Shown here piece after piece: positions 1 through 9,529 of a stretch of 64,000 nt of DNA (position 1 is the first letter of the stretch; each line of letters opens with the position of its first letter). The DNA comes from Halorussus halobius (GTDB lineage: Archaea; Halobacteriota; Halobacteria; Halobacteriales; Haladaptataceae). The stretch spans positions 62,001-126,000 of the forward strand of contig NZ_SBIU01000003.1 of the NCBI RefSeq assembly GCF_004765805.1, given 5' to 3'. Made by a program: the position numbers and the translations under genes. Below the pieces are notes generated by a model. The model worked only from the letters and a program-made list of their open reading frames with translations. It did no database searches and was not told where the DNA came from.

Positions 1-57
1 CTTCCCCACCCGACCGCCGAAGATAGAGAGGAACCCGCGGAGGATGCTGCGGTCCAT
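1..57 (-). CDS. Start of a probable oligosaccharide flippase (partial)
   Basis: Only the first 19 codons lie in the window, reading right to left from an ATG and running off the left edge without a stop. The residues MDRSILRGFLSIFGGRVGK resemble the start of haloarchaeal Wzx-type oligosaccharide flippases, which move lipid-linked glycans across the membrane. The divergent glycosyltransferase next door fits that role. The assignment rests on a short N-terminus plus context, so it is tentative. Confidence 0.45.
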   Translation of the reverse strand, partial: MDRSILRGFLSIFGGRVGK

Positions 58-177
58 CGCTCGCGTAGTAACTGTCGGCGCGACCATAGAACTGCCGGCT
101 CTCGGCGCGCGAACGGGGTGCTTAACGCCGGGGGAGCCTGAACGCTTTTCAGGACCGCCGTCGACACGACGTGACGA

Positions 178-1347
178 ATGACCCCCCTGCGCGTCGGATT
201 GCTCGCCGCGTTCGTCACCTCGCTCTCGCTGGCCTCGTTCGCCTACGTCCTCTATCCCGCGCTCCTCCACGTCCTCGCCCGGTTCGCGCCCTCGAACGAG
301 GGTCAGGCGCTGTCCGACGACGACCTCCCCGCGGTCTCGCTGATAATCGCCGCGTACAACGAGGAGGCCGTGATCGCCGACAAGATAGAGAACAGCCTCG
401 CGCTCGACTATCCCGCCGAGAAACTGGATGTCGTCGTGTTCTCGGACGCGTCGAGCGACCGGACCGACGAAATCGTGCGGTCGTACGCCGACCGGAGCGT
501 CGAGCTCGAACGCATCGAGGGCCGGGTCGGCAAGACCGAGTGCCAGAACCGCGTCGCCGAGAGGGTCGGCGGCGAGATACTCGTGTTCTCGGACGCCAAC
601 TGCATGTACGACGCCGACGCGATTCGCCGCCTCGTCGCGCGGTTCGACGACGACGTCGGCTGCGTGGTCGGCGAACTCCGCCACACCCGGACCGAAGACG
701 ACGTGGAGGGCGAGTCGCTGTACTGGCGCTACACCCGGCTGGTCAAGCGACTGGAGAGCCGACTCGGCTCGGTCGTGAAGGGCAACGGCGCGATATACGC
801 CGTCCGCCGCGAGGACTACGTCCCGCTGCCGGCCGACGCCATGAGCGACTTCGCCGAACCGCTCGCCGTCCGGGAGCGTGGCGGGCGAGTCGCGTACGCC
901 CACGACGCCGTGGCGCGCGAGCGCACCGCCGGGTCGGTCGAGGCCGAACTGTCGCGCAAGACCCGCATCGCGACCCGGTCGTGGCACACGGTGGCCCAGC
1001 ACCGCGGGCTGTTGAACCCCCTGCAGTACGGTCGCTACTCGCTCCAGTTGTTCACCGACACCGTCCTGTGGTGGACGACCCCGCTGCTGTTCGCGGTGGC
1101 GTTCGCCAGCGCAACTGCGCTGTGGGTCCTGACCGGCAGCGTCGTCTTCGGGCTCGTGGTGGCCGGGTTCGTTGCGCTGTTGCTCGCAGGGCTGGTCGGT
1201 CACGTTCTGAACCGGCAGGGGAGTTCGGTGCCGTCGCTGTTTCACGTCCCCCACTACTTCCTCGTCGGGAACTACAGCCTCCTCGTCGGCGTGTGGAACT
1301 TCCTCCGAGGGCACAACGTCGTGACGTGGAACACGGCGAACGAGTGA
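178..1347 (+). CDS. Membrane-bound family 2 glycosyltransferase
   Basis: A 389-residue GT2 enzyme expected to transfer an activated sugar to a lipid-linked or polymer acceptor at the inner face of the membrane. One hydrophobic segment lies at about residues 7-33. The GT-A domain follows, with the opening strand LIIAAYNEE at about 55-63, VFSDASSDRTDE at about 87-98 and a second acidic motif SDANCMYD near 140. Two C-terminal helices (about 295-345) anchor it. A T-rich TATA-like stretch near position 145 suits a short leader. It is divergent from the flippase fragment on its left, so the two probably belong to one surface-glycan locus. Donor and acceptor cannot be read from sequence. Confidence 0.88.
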   Translation: MTPLRVGLLAAFVTSLSLASFAYVLYPALLHVLARFAPSNEGQALSDDDLPAVSLIIAAYNEEAVIADKIENSLALDYPAEKLDVVVFSDASSDRTDEIVRSYADRSVELERIEGRVGKTECQNRVAERVGGEILVFSDANCMYDADAIRRLVARFDDDVGCVVGELRHTRTEDDVEGESLYWRYTRLVKRLESRLGSVVKGNGAIYAVRREDYVPLPADAMSDFAEPLAVRERGGRVAYAHDAVARERTAGSVEAELSRKTRIATRSWHTVAQHRGLLNPLQYGRYSLQLFTDTVLWWTTPLLFAVAFASATALWVLTGSVVFGLVVAGFVALLLAGLVGHVLNRQGSSVPSLFHVPHYFLVGNYSLLVGVWNFLRGHNVVTWNTANE

Positions 1348-2239
1348 CGGTCGCGGTAAACTCACCACGAGAACTGGACCGTTGGCGTACGGGACTCGTT
1401 ATGAGTCCGACTCGCGGAACTATTCGAGAGGCTCCCAACCGAGTGCGTCTCGTTGCCCGCCGGAGGCGCACACGAACCCCGCGTTGGCTTTCCTCCGCTA
1501 GGGTGTGGAAGATGCATTCGGGATACTTGTCCCCAATCAACGCGCTGTACGCGTCTTGCTGGGCGATATATTATCTCGGTGTACGCTTCGGTTGCGGCGA
1601 AGAGGGACGCCGGATGTCGTCCGGCACCCCGTCGGCAGACACTACGAGAGGACGCCCGGTGAAAGCGACACGACGCTCGCCTGGAAACTGGATTCCTGAA
1701 CGGCCGCGTGCGTTCGAATCCGACCAGAAACGCCGGAACGAAATAGAGAGGCGTCACCAGCCACGAGAGACAGTGCGCGATAACGAGTAGGCGGGATTGT
1801 TCAGACCGTGCAGTACTGGGACCGAATACGGCCCAAGTGACGGGTATGCGAACGGGAAGCCATCGTTCGTAAAGTAGGGAGTTGGTGCCACGACCAGTAA
1901 CTTGCGGATTCACCCGCCGAGCTATTTCTAAAAGCGATCCGGCGTCGGTTCCCGGAAACGAAGCCATAGACGGTGCGTCGCGTAGACGATGGCCCTGCGA
2001 CGAATGGCGAAGCGTACCAATCGACGATTGCGTTCCACTTCATATGAATTCGACGACTATATTTTCTGTATTTTCTAGAGTACCATAGAACGACTATGTA
2101 TTGTTGGTAATATTGGAGGGATGGGCTCGTCGAAACTCGCTTTGTGACCTCTAACGAGATGAGCTACAGGATGTAGTTTTTGGAACTAGCGTCATGGGGG
2201 GGTAGAGCACAGCAACTTAAACCAAAAGGCTCATATTGA
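1348..2239. other. Long gene-poor gap, AT-richer to the right
   Basis: No open frame here has convincing haloarchaeal coding character. A minus-strand frame over roughly 1800-1967 contains a hydrophobic stretch (LSWLVTPLYFVPAFLVGF) followed by disordered arginine-rich translation, and may be the remnant of a membrane-protein gene. Base composition falls toward the right end, matching the next gene. No tRNA, transposase or clear inverted terminal repeat was seen. Confidence 0.5.
2215..2221 (+). promoter_or_regulatory. TATA-like box for the lyase gene
   Basis: ACTTAAA ends 18 bases before the first ATG of the next gene, so transcription should begin almost at the start codon. This supports a leaderless or nearly leaderless message. 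Inferred from spacing only. Confidence 0.5.
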
Positions 2240-3439
2240 ATGCTCCGAGCGTTCCGGATGCGCATGGCACGCGAGCAATCGAGCGCAAAAAGGCGAACAG
2301 ATGAATCACTACTCAATCGTCGGTCGTACCTTCGGCTGGCTGGCAGTGCCGCGGCGGCTGCGGTAACCGGAACTGCAGGAGCGGTAGCGAGTCAGGGGTC
2401 CGACTCCTCCCCCACAATCGAGCGGTTTCGGATCTCGAAGAGCGAACAGCTCGGATCAGATCAAATGTTTTCCGTCAGGTGGACCGTGGCTGACGACGAA
2501 GAGGACCTAGATTTCGTCGAAGTGGCCGCAAACGATGGCAGTTCTAGCCTCGATTTCGCAGTGCAAGACGTCAGTGGTGGCCAGGCCTCCGGCTGGGAGC
2601 TATTTCAGTTTCCCGTCGGGAAGGAACTGGACGTTCACGTTAGAGCCACCGACTCGAACGGAGATACCTCACGAAAGACGAAAACGGTCACTCTGGGTAA
2701 AGTCGGAGAGGCCGATATTCTCATCCCGTTCGACGAGCGGTCCGATCTCGATGAATTCACTGAGATGAACCACGATGACAATCGTATCGCGTCCGCGCCG
2801 AATCGAGATGGGGACGCCTTTGAGGTCCCCATTTCGGAGGGTAGCCATTACGGAACGAGTTGTAGATCTAAATTCGAAAACGAGACTGGGAGCGAGCCGA
2901 TAGAAGCATATGCTGAGTTCTACATATACTTCCCTTCGTCGTTCGAGTACGCAGACGCTGGCCCCGGTGGCACCAAACTTCCAGGGTTCGCCGGTACCTA
3001 CGATAAAGCGGGTTGGGGCGGACGCTCATCCGATGGCACGAACGGCTGGTCTGCGCGAATGATGAATCACGATCCTACTGAGGGCCATTGGTCGCGAGAT
3101 CACGGGCTATTATCGTACGTGTACCACGCGGATATGTCGGGCACGTACGGTGACGAACTCGAGTGGAACATCGGAGCAAACAGCGAGCAGTGGCACAAAA
3201 TAAGTCAATACGTAAAGATGAATACGCCCGGCCGGAATGACGGGGTCATTCGTGGGTGGGTCGATGATGACCTTGCACTTGAGCGAGAAGAACTGATGTT
3301 CCGAGAAGAAGGATACGAGAACATTAAAATAGAGCAGTTCTGGTTCAACGTTTACCACGGCGGAAGTTGGACTGCTCCGACTGACACGGCCATCTACTTC
3401 GACGATCTAAAAATCAAGAAAAACGCCAGTTCACTGTAA
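2240..3439 (+). CDS. Tat-exported polysaccharide lyase, PL14-like
   Basis: A 399-residue secreted protein. A twin-arginine signal (RRSYLRLAGS, from about residue 27) is followed by an Ala-rich core and a probable cut near residue 50. An Ig-like or linker region reaches about residue 145. The C-terminal two thirds carries marks I associate with polysaccharide lyase family 14: KLPGFAG at about 246, a Gly/Ser-rich GWSARMM segment at about 268, and YVKMNTPGRNDG with a following tryptophan near 325-340. The family cleaves uronic-acid polymers such as alginate by beta-elimination, in this case outside the cell. GC is clearly lower than in most of the window, which suggests acquisition with the surface-glycan island. 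Starts at 2261 or 2267 are possible. Confidence 0.6.
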   Translation: MLRAFRMRMAREQSSAKRRTDESLLNRRSYLRLAGSAAAAAVTGTAGAVASQGSDSSPTIERFRISKSEQLGSDQMFSVRWTVADDEEDLDFVEVAANDGSSSLDFAVQDVSGGQASGWELFQFPVGKELDVHVRATDSNGDTSRKTKTVTLGKVGEADILIPFDERSDLDEFTEMNHDDNRIASAPNRDGDAFEVPISEGSHYGTSCRSKFENETGSEPIEAYAEFYIYFPSSFEYADAGPGGTKLPGFAGTYDKAGWGGRSSDGTNGWSARMMNHDPTEGHWSRDHGLLSYVYHADMSGTYGDELEWNIGANSEQWHKISQYVKMNTPGRNDGVIRGWVDDDLALEREELMFREEGYENIKIEQFWFNVYHGGSWTAPTDTAIYFDDLKIKKNASSL

Positions 3440-3538
3440 ATACTGTCGGATTTCTCGTTTTAGCACTGATATCGTAGACAACGTCCCCCAGAGTTTAATA
3501 TCGCTAATATAGTATCGTATTATTGTTCTATTATACTC

Positions 3539-4564
3539 CTACTCCGATTGCCTCGCAGTCGAACGCAACTCGCCGACTAACTCTTCCTTTCGCCGCTTCC
3601 AGTGAAACCGATTCGCAATGCTGTTTCTTGCGACGTCTGCACGCCCGTTTGTTTGAAAGGCCCTCTCAATCGCTTCACGCGTCGCTTCTACGTCCCCGAA
3701 CGGAACCAGAAATCCGGCGTCCCCGATAGCTGTTCGAATCCCCTGCACGTCCGCACCGACGGGCGTACAGCCACACAGCATCGCTTCGCAGAGCGAGTTC
3801 GGTAACCCCTCACGAAACGAAAGCTGACAGTATACCTGGGCGCGTTGGTACCACGAAACGAGTTCGTCCTGTGGGACCGGCTTTACGAGCGTGACATTGG
3901 GTGGCGCGTCAGCCGCCAGTCGCTCGTACGCGTCTCCGCTGACGCCGACGACGACGAATTCGGTATCGTCGAACCCCGATGCGGCTGACACGAACGTATC
4001 GAGGCCCTTCAGACGTGCTCGGTTCCACTTCGATTCCGCGGCGACGGTGAGCACTAACCGCCGTTCCGACGCCGGTTCGGGAGTGAACCGCTCCGGATCG
4101 TACCCCGTCGGAACCGTTCTGATGTGGTCTCCCGAAACGCCGAGGTTTCGCTGAGCATCCCGTTTGAGACCGTCGTCGACCGTGAGCACGGTGTCCGCGT
4201 GTTCGAGAACGTACCGTATCCTCCGTGCATCCGTCGAATCGAGAAGTCCTCCGTACTCGAACTGAGGGACGTGCGCGACCTCGAAACCCCCGACCGTAAC
4301 GACTGTCGGCGTTCCGACGACCTCCGCTACTCGGAGGCCCACGTACGCGTGTAGATTTGCGAACCAGTGGTAAACGACGTCCGCTCGCGCAATCTCCAGA
4401 ATCATCCGGGAAAACCCTTTGACGTCCTTGGCGAGCGTTCGGAGCTGCCGGTTGTAGTCCACTTCCACGTGCGTTACTCGGAAGTCCTTCTCGAGTAATC
4501 TCACGTCTTTTCTCACGTACGGTTGCGGAGTCCCCACCGAGAGAACTCGAATTTTGTCGGCCAT
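3539..4564 (-). CDS. Family 4 glycosyltransferase (GT-B)
   Basis: About 341 residues, starting at MADKIRVLSVG; the upstream in-frame extension lacks glycosyltransferase character and was left out. The GT-B fold shows as an N-terminal Rossmann half and a C-terminal half with the family's E-x7-E signature in REGLPNSLCEAMLCG (about residues 250-264). LVLTVAAESKWNRARLKGLD is the usual nucleotide-sugar lobe opening. It should add a sugar to a growing surface glycan in the cytoplasm. GC is moderately low. It is divergent from the GT2 gene to its right, with about 210 bases of promoter region between them. Confidence 0.85.
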   Translation of the reverse strand: MADKIRVLSVGTPQPYVRKDVRLLEKDFRVTHVEVDYNRQLRTLAKDVKGFSRMILEIARADVVYHWFANLHAYVGLRVAEVVGTPTVVTVGGFEVAHVPQFEYGGLLDSTDARRIRYVLEHADTVLTVDDGLKRDAQRNLGVSGDHIRTVPTGYDPERFTPEPASERRLVLTVAAESKWNRARLKGLDTFVSAASGFDDTEFVVVGVSGDAYERLAADAPPNVTLVKPVPQDELVSWYQRAQVYCQLSFREGLPNSLCEAMLCGCTPVGADVQGIRTAIGDAGFLVPFGDVEATREAIERAFQTNGRADVARNSIANRFHWKRRKEELVGELRSTARQSE

Positions 4565-4774
4565 CGAGGTCCCTACATTCGTATCTCTCCGAACGGACCT
4601 ATACCTTGCGTCGCCACTGCTACGCTCCACCCGTCGGTACTCCGTATCGGTTCCCTGCAGCGCCTCGAGCTGGTTTCCTAGCGTGCCACGAGTGCACCCC
4701 ATCGAGGACGGGAAACGGCCTCGCGAGACCAGCCAGAACAGATATAGGTCCGCTGATGTTGCAAAGGAGTAGAA

Positions 4775-5758
4775 ATGGCTCCTTCGACCGTCTCGACGAC
4801 TGAGAACGATTCGTCGGGAGACTTCCGGAGCGACGACCGGTCACTTCCGTCGGTGTCGGTCATCGTTCCAGTCTTCAACGACCCCGACGGCATCAGGCAG
4901 ACGCTCGAATCACTCGTACGCCAGACCTACCCGACGGGGAAGCACGAGATCGTCGTCGTCGACAACGGCTCAACCGACGACACCCGATCGGTGGTGCGGG
5001 AGTATCAACGCGAGTGGGACCACGTGACTCTGGAAATCGAGGACGAAATTCAGGGGTCCTACGCGGCGCGAAACGCCGGTATCCGTGCTTCGGAGAGCGA
5101 TATCTGTGCGTTCGTCGATGCAGACATGTTCGTCGACGAGGAGTGGCTCGAATCGGTCGTCGGCCGGTTCGCCGACACCGACGCCGAGTACATCGGTTGT
5201 AACGTCGAAATGACCGTTCCTGCCGACGGTGACACGATATTCGCCCGATACAATCGACGCGTAGGCTTTCCAGTTCGGTTCGACGTCGAACAGAAGAAGT
5301 TCGCGCCGACCTGCTGTCTGTCCGTTCGGCGGTCCGTCTTCGAGGACGTCGGGACGTTCGACGCACAGTTGCTCTCGGGCGGTGATTTGGAGTTCGGTAA
5401 TCGCGTCTACGAATCGGGAAGGGAACTGTACTACGCGGAAGACGTCGTCCAGAACCACCCCGCTCGGTCGTCGTTTCGGTCGCTCGCCAAGAAGGCGGTA
5501 AGACAGGGACGGGGTGTCGGGCAGTTACAGCGACGCTACCCCGAACGGTACGGCCGTCCCGGGATTCCGCCGCGACCCGACGCTCCACTTGCCGGGGATT
5601 CTGACGGCGAATCGGCCCCGGTACGGGAACAAGTCGTGTTCCTCACACTCACAGTGCTATTCACCTTGCTCCGAGGCGCTGGCTACTATCTGGAAGTTCT
5701 CGAAAGCGTGTACGACCAGCGAATCGTACGGTCGGGGAAACGGAGTGTTCACGAATAG
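4775..5758 (+). CDS. Family 2 glycosyltransferase
   Basis: A 327-residue GT2 enzyme. After a disordered start, the GT-A domain opens with SVSVIVPVFNDPDG (about residue 28), continues with VVDNGSTDDT (about 63) and has the metal-binding D115-A-D117. The GGDLEFGNRV motif follows near 207, and a hydrophobic C-terminal segment (about 287-308) probably attaches it to the membrane. An unusually clear Shine-Dalgarno (AAAGGAG, 4763-4769) sits five bases before the ATG and fixes the start. A TATA-like ATATAGG lies about 30 bases upstream. Substrate unknown; the role in surface polysaccharide or N-glycan synthesis is inferred from neighbours. Confidence 0.87.
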   Translation: MAPSTVSTTENDSSGDFRSDDRSLPSVSVIVPVFNDPDGIRQTLESLVRQTYPTGKHEIVVVDNGSTDDTRSVVREYQREWDHVTLEIEDEIQGSYAARNAGIRASESDICAFVDADMFVDEEWLESVVGRFADTDAEYIGCNVEMTVPADGDTIFARYNRRVGFPVRFDVEQKKFAPTCCLSVRRSVFEDVGTFDAQLLSGGDLEFGNRVYESGRELYYAEDVVQNHPARSSFRSLAKKAVRQGRGVGQLQRRYPERYGRPGIPPRPDAPLAGDSDGESAPVREQVVFLTLTVLFTLLRGAGYYLEVLESVYDQRIVRSGKRSVHE

Positions 5759-6431
5759 CCCCGTCACATTTCAGGTACGTGGAATCGTCCGGTGTCCGTC
5801 CGATGTCTTGTCCTTGTTCTGCCTTCTCAACCCGGTTCGTCTGTCACGGCGGTATTATGTTCGTTGGCGGGTCACCTGGCGCACGGTGGTCGAAACCAGC
5901 CATCACCCAACAGACGGCGAATCGACTCGGGACACGTGGGCCGCCGATAGTCGCTCGCGATCTATCGATTCGGTATCGTGTAGAATGCGTCGTCCTAGTC
6001 GAAGACCCAGGGGGGAAGGCAAAGGTAACTCGAATAAGGCTCCCATAGCCTGTCAGCGACGAAGAGGATACGAACCGGCGACGTCGTGTTTCCGTAGTCA
6101 CTCACGTCGACCCTCTGGATTCGCAACCGATTCGAGCGGACGCCAAACGGACGCGGGCGTGTGACGGATTAACCGGGATTGGCTGGCTGAATTCACTCGG
6201 TCGGGATAGATTCCGTCTCCTGCAACCGCTAATCCGCGTTGTGGCAAACGCGGGTCGGCGGTGGACGGCCTCCCGTCCGTCCACAATGCCGTGAGACGAG
6301 CCGATTCAAGCCGAGTAGTGATTTGCGCCACGGTATAAGAAGTATCACAATTTTCGTTTCGTCCGGTCGCCGATTCGACCGCTCGAAACTCGGGCGCCTT
6401 CGTCCTCCGGAAGCATTCGGCTACCGACTCG
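5759..6431. other. Gene-poor gap between two glycosyltransferases
   Basis: No frame looks coding. The gap has short inverted repeats, for example GTGGACGG pairing with CCGTCCAC around 6261-6284 and CCGCGTT with AACGCGG around 6235-6251, and an AT-rich segment near 6340. It lies between two convergent genes and may be decayed sequence from an earlier gene at this recombination-prone locus. Nothing more definite is visible. Confidence 0.5.
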
Positions 6432-7835
6432 TCACGGTCTGGTCCGGGCTGTCACCAGCGTCTCTATCTGCGCGTTCAGCGCGTGAAGGATTACGCCCGT
6501 AAACGAAAGCAGCGCCCCGAGGAACGTGCTGAAGAGACAGAACAACACGATGCCGACGGGGAACGTCCCGGACTGGACGTAGTTCGCCACGGCCCAGTAC
6601 CCCGTGCCGACCCCGACCAGCACGGCCGCGACGCCGGGGAGCCCGACGAAGGTCAGGGGTCGCTCGCGCTCGACCGTCCGGAGGATGTTGCCCACGACCG
6701 CGACGCCGTGGACGACCGGGTTCTGCGTGCTGGTCTCCTCGCCGTCGTAGGAGATGGTCGTGTCGACCTCCGCGACGTCGTAGCCCCTGCGCCTGGCGTG
6801 GTAGAGGATGTCGGTGCTCGCGCTCATGTTCTCGCTGAGCGTGTCGTCGGCCGCGAGGCTCCGGATGGCGTCGCGGTCGAACGCCCGGAAGCCGCTCTGA
6901 GTGTCGGTCACCCACGAGCGCGCGGGCGACCCGCCGAGCGAGACGTTCGTGAGCACGTTGATGACGAACAGGCCGACCCGGCGGTAGCGCGGGACGCGGT
7001 GGCTGGCGTCGTCGTGAAACCGATTCCCCACGACCACGCTCGCGCCCGTCTCGCGCTGGGCGTCGAGCAGCTTGGGCACGTCGTCGACGTCGTGCTGGCC
7101 GTCGCCGTCGAGGGTCACGAGCGCGTCGGCGTCCCGGGCGTCGGCCGCCTCGAACGCGGACTTGAGCGCCGCGCCGTAGCCCCGGTTGGTCCCGTGTTCG
7201 ACGACGGTCGCGCCCGCCCGCTCGGCCGCGGCGACCGTGTCGTCGGTGCTCCCGTCGTCGACCACCAGCACCTCGTCGACGTGCCGCCGGACGTCGGTCA
7301 CCACCGACCCGATCGTCTTGCCCTCGTTGTACGCGGGAATCGCGGCGACCGTCTCGACCGCGCTGGCGTCCCCGTTCCCGACGCCGCTCCCGTCGCCGGC
7401 GTGGCCGACGTCGTCCTCCTGGCCGTCGTCGCGGTCGGCGAGCGGTGCCGGCGCGCCGTACCCTTCGGCCGCCTCGGCGGCCGCCTCGAACCGCGAGAAG
7501 TCCACGGTCGCGTCGCGGTCGACGTGGAGGACGCCGGGAAAGCCGAGTGCTCGCGCGACTCGCTCGACGGATTCGCGCCCGGCCGCCCGGTCCGACGGGT
7601 CGAGTTCGAGGACCAGAGCGCCCAGCTCGTCCGCGAGCGCACCGACCACCGAGTCGGCGTCGTCGACCACGACGAACGCGAAGACGTCGCGTTCGTCGGC
7701 CCGGAGTATCGTTCTGGCGACCGTGCCGACGTCGAGGTCGGCCGCGACGACGCTCACGGCCGGCGACGACCGCTCCTCGGCGGATATCTCGGCCGCGACG
7801 TGTTCTGTTTTCGTCTTCTCGCTCGTACTCCCCAT
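6432..7835 (-). CDS. Dolichyl-phosphate hexose synthase-like GT2
   Basis: A 467-residue protein with an unusual N-terminal extension. Residues about 25-105 look like a small alternating beta/alpha domain, followed by an acidic linker to about 160. The GT2 domain then opens with AAIPAYNEGKTIGSV, continues with LVVDDGSTDDT and carries the DGDGQHD metal site; this is the DPM1/AglJ type that charges polyprenyl phosphate with a sugar. Two helices near the C-terminus (about 395-455) anchor it. A TATAAAT box 23 bases before the ATG suggests a leaderless message. It lies downstream of the DUF1616 gene on the same strand. The precise sugar is unknown. Confidence 0.85.
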   Translation of the reverse strand: MGSTSEKTKTEHVAAEISAEERSSPAVSVVAADLDVGTVARTILRADERDVFAFVVVDDADSVVGALADELGALVLELDPSDRAAGRESVERVARALGFPGVLHVDRDATVDFSRFEAAAEAAEGYGAPAPLADRDDGQEDDVGHAGDGSGVGNGDASAVETVAAIPAYNEGKTIGSVVTDVRRHVDEVLVVDDGSTDDTVAAAERAGATVVEHGTNRGYGAALKSAFEAADARDADALVTLDGDGQHDVDDVPKLLDAQRETGASVVVGNRFHDDASHRVPRYRRVGLFVINVLTNVSLGGSPARSWVTDTQSGFRAFDRDAIRSLAADDTLSENMSASTDILYHARRRGYDVAEVDTTISYDGEETSTQNPVVHGVAVVGNILRTVERERPLTFVGLPGVAAVLVGVGTGYWAVANYVQSGTFPVGIVLFCLFSTFLGALLSFTGVILHALNAQIETLVTARTRP

Positions 7836-7857
7836 CGACCCCCCGTAGGGCAGTCTA

Positions 7858-7864
7858 ATTTATA
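7858..7864 (-). promoter_or_regulatory. TATA box, leaderless GT2 transcript
   Basis: TATAAAT read on the minus strand, 23 bases ahead of the start codon. This is the spacing expected when transcription starts at the initiator codon. Confidence 0.65.
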
Positions 7865-8065
7865 GTTAGAAGCCCCGTATCCTCCGGAAACGGCGGATGG
7901 AAGGTTGGCGGGTCGCGGGCGGTCGAGCTCCACGAGTCAATACCGCCGGCCGTCGCCGGAGCCCGACGGGCGCGTTCGATTCCGCCCGGTCCGGTCGCCA
8001 GTCCCGGCTCCCGTCGGCGTCTTCGCGGCTCCGGAAACGGGCCAATACCGCGGCTCGCGCGCCGG

Positions 8066-9196
8066 TCACCGCCCCGTCGCGTTCACCCAGATGTGGACGC
8101 TCCGGTAGGCGGTCCCGGCCGACGGCTCGGCCGGGACGTCGTCGCGGTACAGCAGGTACTGGAGCCTGAGCCGGTCGCCGGTCGTCTCAGGGCGGACGGC
8201 GTGGCGGCGCTCGACCGTCTCGTTCGCGCCGACGGTCTCGCGGAACCGGTCGACCCGCCGGCTCTCGGCGACGGTCGCGTTCCCGCCCTCGACCGTCACG
8301 CGCTGGAGCCGGACCACCACCTCGTACGCCGTCGATTGGCCCTCGTGGTTGTCGATGCCGACGACGACCGTGGCGTTCTCGCCCGGTCCGAGCGTCTCGG
8401 GGTAGTCGTCGGCGACCAGGTCGCCCGTCTCGTTCTCGCCGAGGACGTAGAACTCGGTGAACGACTGGCCCTGCTGGGGCCCCGCGACGGCGTACGCGCC
8501 GCCGGCGACCGCGACCACGACTGCTGCAACCAGTACCCCGTCGAGGACGGCGTCGGCCCGCGAGGCCGGGTCGAGCAGCTCCGAGCGGGCCGCGTCGGCC
8601 CACTCGCGGGCGGGCACCCGGAACCGCTCGTCGGCGGGCACCCGGCGGCGGCGGACCGCCGCGACCGCGACCGCCGCCAGCGTGAGCGCGCCGAGCGAGA
8701 CGGCCAGCGAGGCCAGCCCGACGTCCCACGGCGTGAAGTTGACCACGAGCGCGACCAGCGGGACGACGACGACGCTCAGCGCCACCGAGAACAGCGCGCG
8801 CTCGGGGAGCGTGACGGTCCCGCGACCCCCGAGCGACCGGAAGCCGAGCCCCGAGGCGTCCGGTGACGACGAGTCGCTGCTCGCCGGGGCGGTCGCCCCC
8901 GACTCGCGTCTCGCCCCGCCCTCCGAGTTCGACTCGCCCTCCGGACCCGCCTCGCCCGGCCCCGAGTCGGACGCCCGCGACCGCTTGGCCTCGGGGAACA
9001 GGGCGGCGGTCAGCGCGTAGCCGGGGGCGACGAGGACGAAGACCGCTCCGAGCGCGACCCGGACCATCGAGTCGCGGACGCCCGGCAGGACGACCGCGAG
9101 CGCGGTCGCGACGACGAGTCCGACGACGACCGCCAGGTCCGGCGGGAACCTGCGGACCGGTCGCGGGACGAGCAGCCATCGGTTCGTCCGTGCCAT
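8066..9196 (-). CDS. DUF1616 membrane protein
   Basis: A 376-residue membrane protein. Two helices follow the start (about 19-65, with the VLVAPGYALTAALFPE signature of DUF1616). A disordered Ser/Glu-rich loop comes next, then two more helices (about 130-180), and another near 235. The last 130 residues form an outward-facing beta-rich domain (QGQSFTEFYVLGENETGDL onward) that resembles CARDB-like ectodomains. The family is common beside glycosyltransferases in archaea, but its biochemical role is not established; envelope or glycan assembly is an inference from position. It probably forms one unit with the small membrane gene upstream. Confidence 0.8.
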   Translation of the reverse strand: MARTNRWLLVPRPVRRFPPDLAVVVGLVVATALAVVLPGVRDSMVRVALGAVFVLVAPGYALTAALFPEAKRSRASDSGPGEAGPEGESNSEGGARRESGATAPASSDSSSPDASGLGFRSLGGRGTVTLPERALFSVALSVVVVPLVALVVNFTPWDVGLASLAVSLGALTLAAVAVAAVRRRRVPADERFRVPAREWADAARSELLDPASRADAVLDGVLVAAVVVAVAGGAYAVAGPQQGQSFTEFYVLGENETGDLVADDYPETLGPGENATVVVGIDNHEGQSTAYEVVVRLQRVTVEGGNATVAESRRVDRFRETVGANETVERRHAVRPETTGDRLRLQYLLYRDDVPAEPSAGTAYRSVHIWVNATGR

Positions 9197-9259
9197 GGTG
9201 GATTACGTCGGTGCTCCCGCTTCGCGGTTGTCAGGTAAAAATAGTGGGTTCATTTGAAC

Positions 9260-9529
9260 TCACAGGGCTCCCTCGGGGAGGAACTCCAGCACCCGGCGCA
9301 CCATGAAGTAGCCAAACAGCAGGAGGCCGCCCGCGACGAGCCACCGCACCCGGGACCGCCACCGGGGCGCGAGGTTGACCGGCGCGGTCAGTTCGGTCAA
9401 CACCAGCAGGCCGAGCAGCGACCCGACCACGAACAGCTCCATCGACAGCCCGCCGAGCGCCGCGAGGGCCAGCACCGTCGCGAGCATCCACGAGAGCTGC
9501 CCGTAGACGAACCGCTGGTGGCGTCGCAT
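9260..9529 (-). CDS. Small three-helix membrane protein
   Basis: 89 residues with hydrophobic stretches at about 12-30, 33-47 and 62-80 and a basic N-terminus (MRRHQRFVYGQ). I do not recognise a named family. It reads in the same direction as the DUF1616 gene 63 bases downstream, so the two may be co-transcribed. GC-rich codon use matches its neighbours, which supports it as real. Confidence 0.65.
   Translation of the reverse strand: MRRHQRFVYGQLSWMLATVLALAALGGLSMELFVVGSLLGLLVLTELTAPVNLAPRWRSRVRWLVAGGLLLFGYFMVRRVLEFLPEGAL

Noticed and set aside
1700-1740. A GTTCGAATC string resembling a tRNA T loop
   Set aside because: The flanking bases do not form the required stems and no anticodon or acceptor arm is present.
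1362-1967. A 201-codon minus-strand open frame with a hydrophobic patch
   Set aside because: Most of it is arginine and serine rich translation of GC-biased DNA with no periodic signal; only a short membrane-like patch stands out, so at most it is a decayed remnant.
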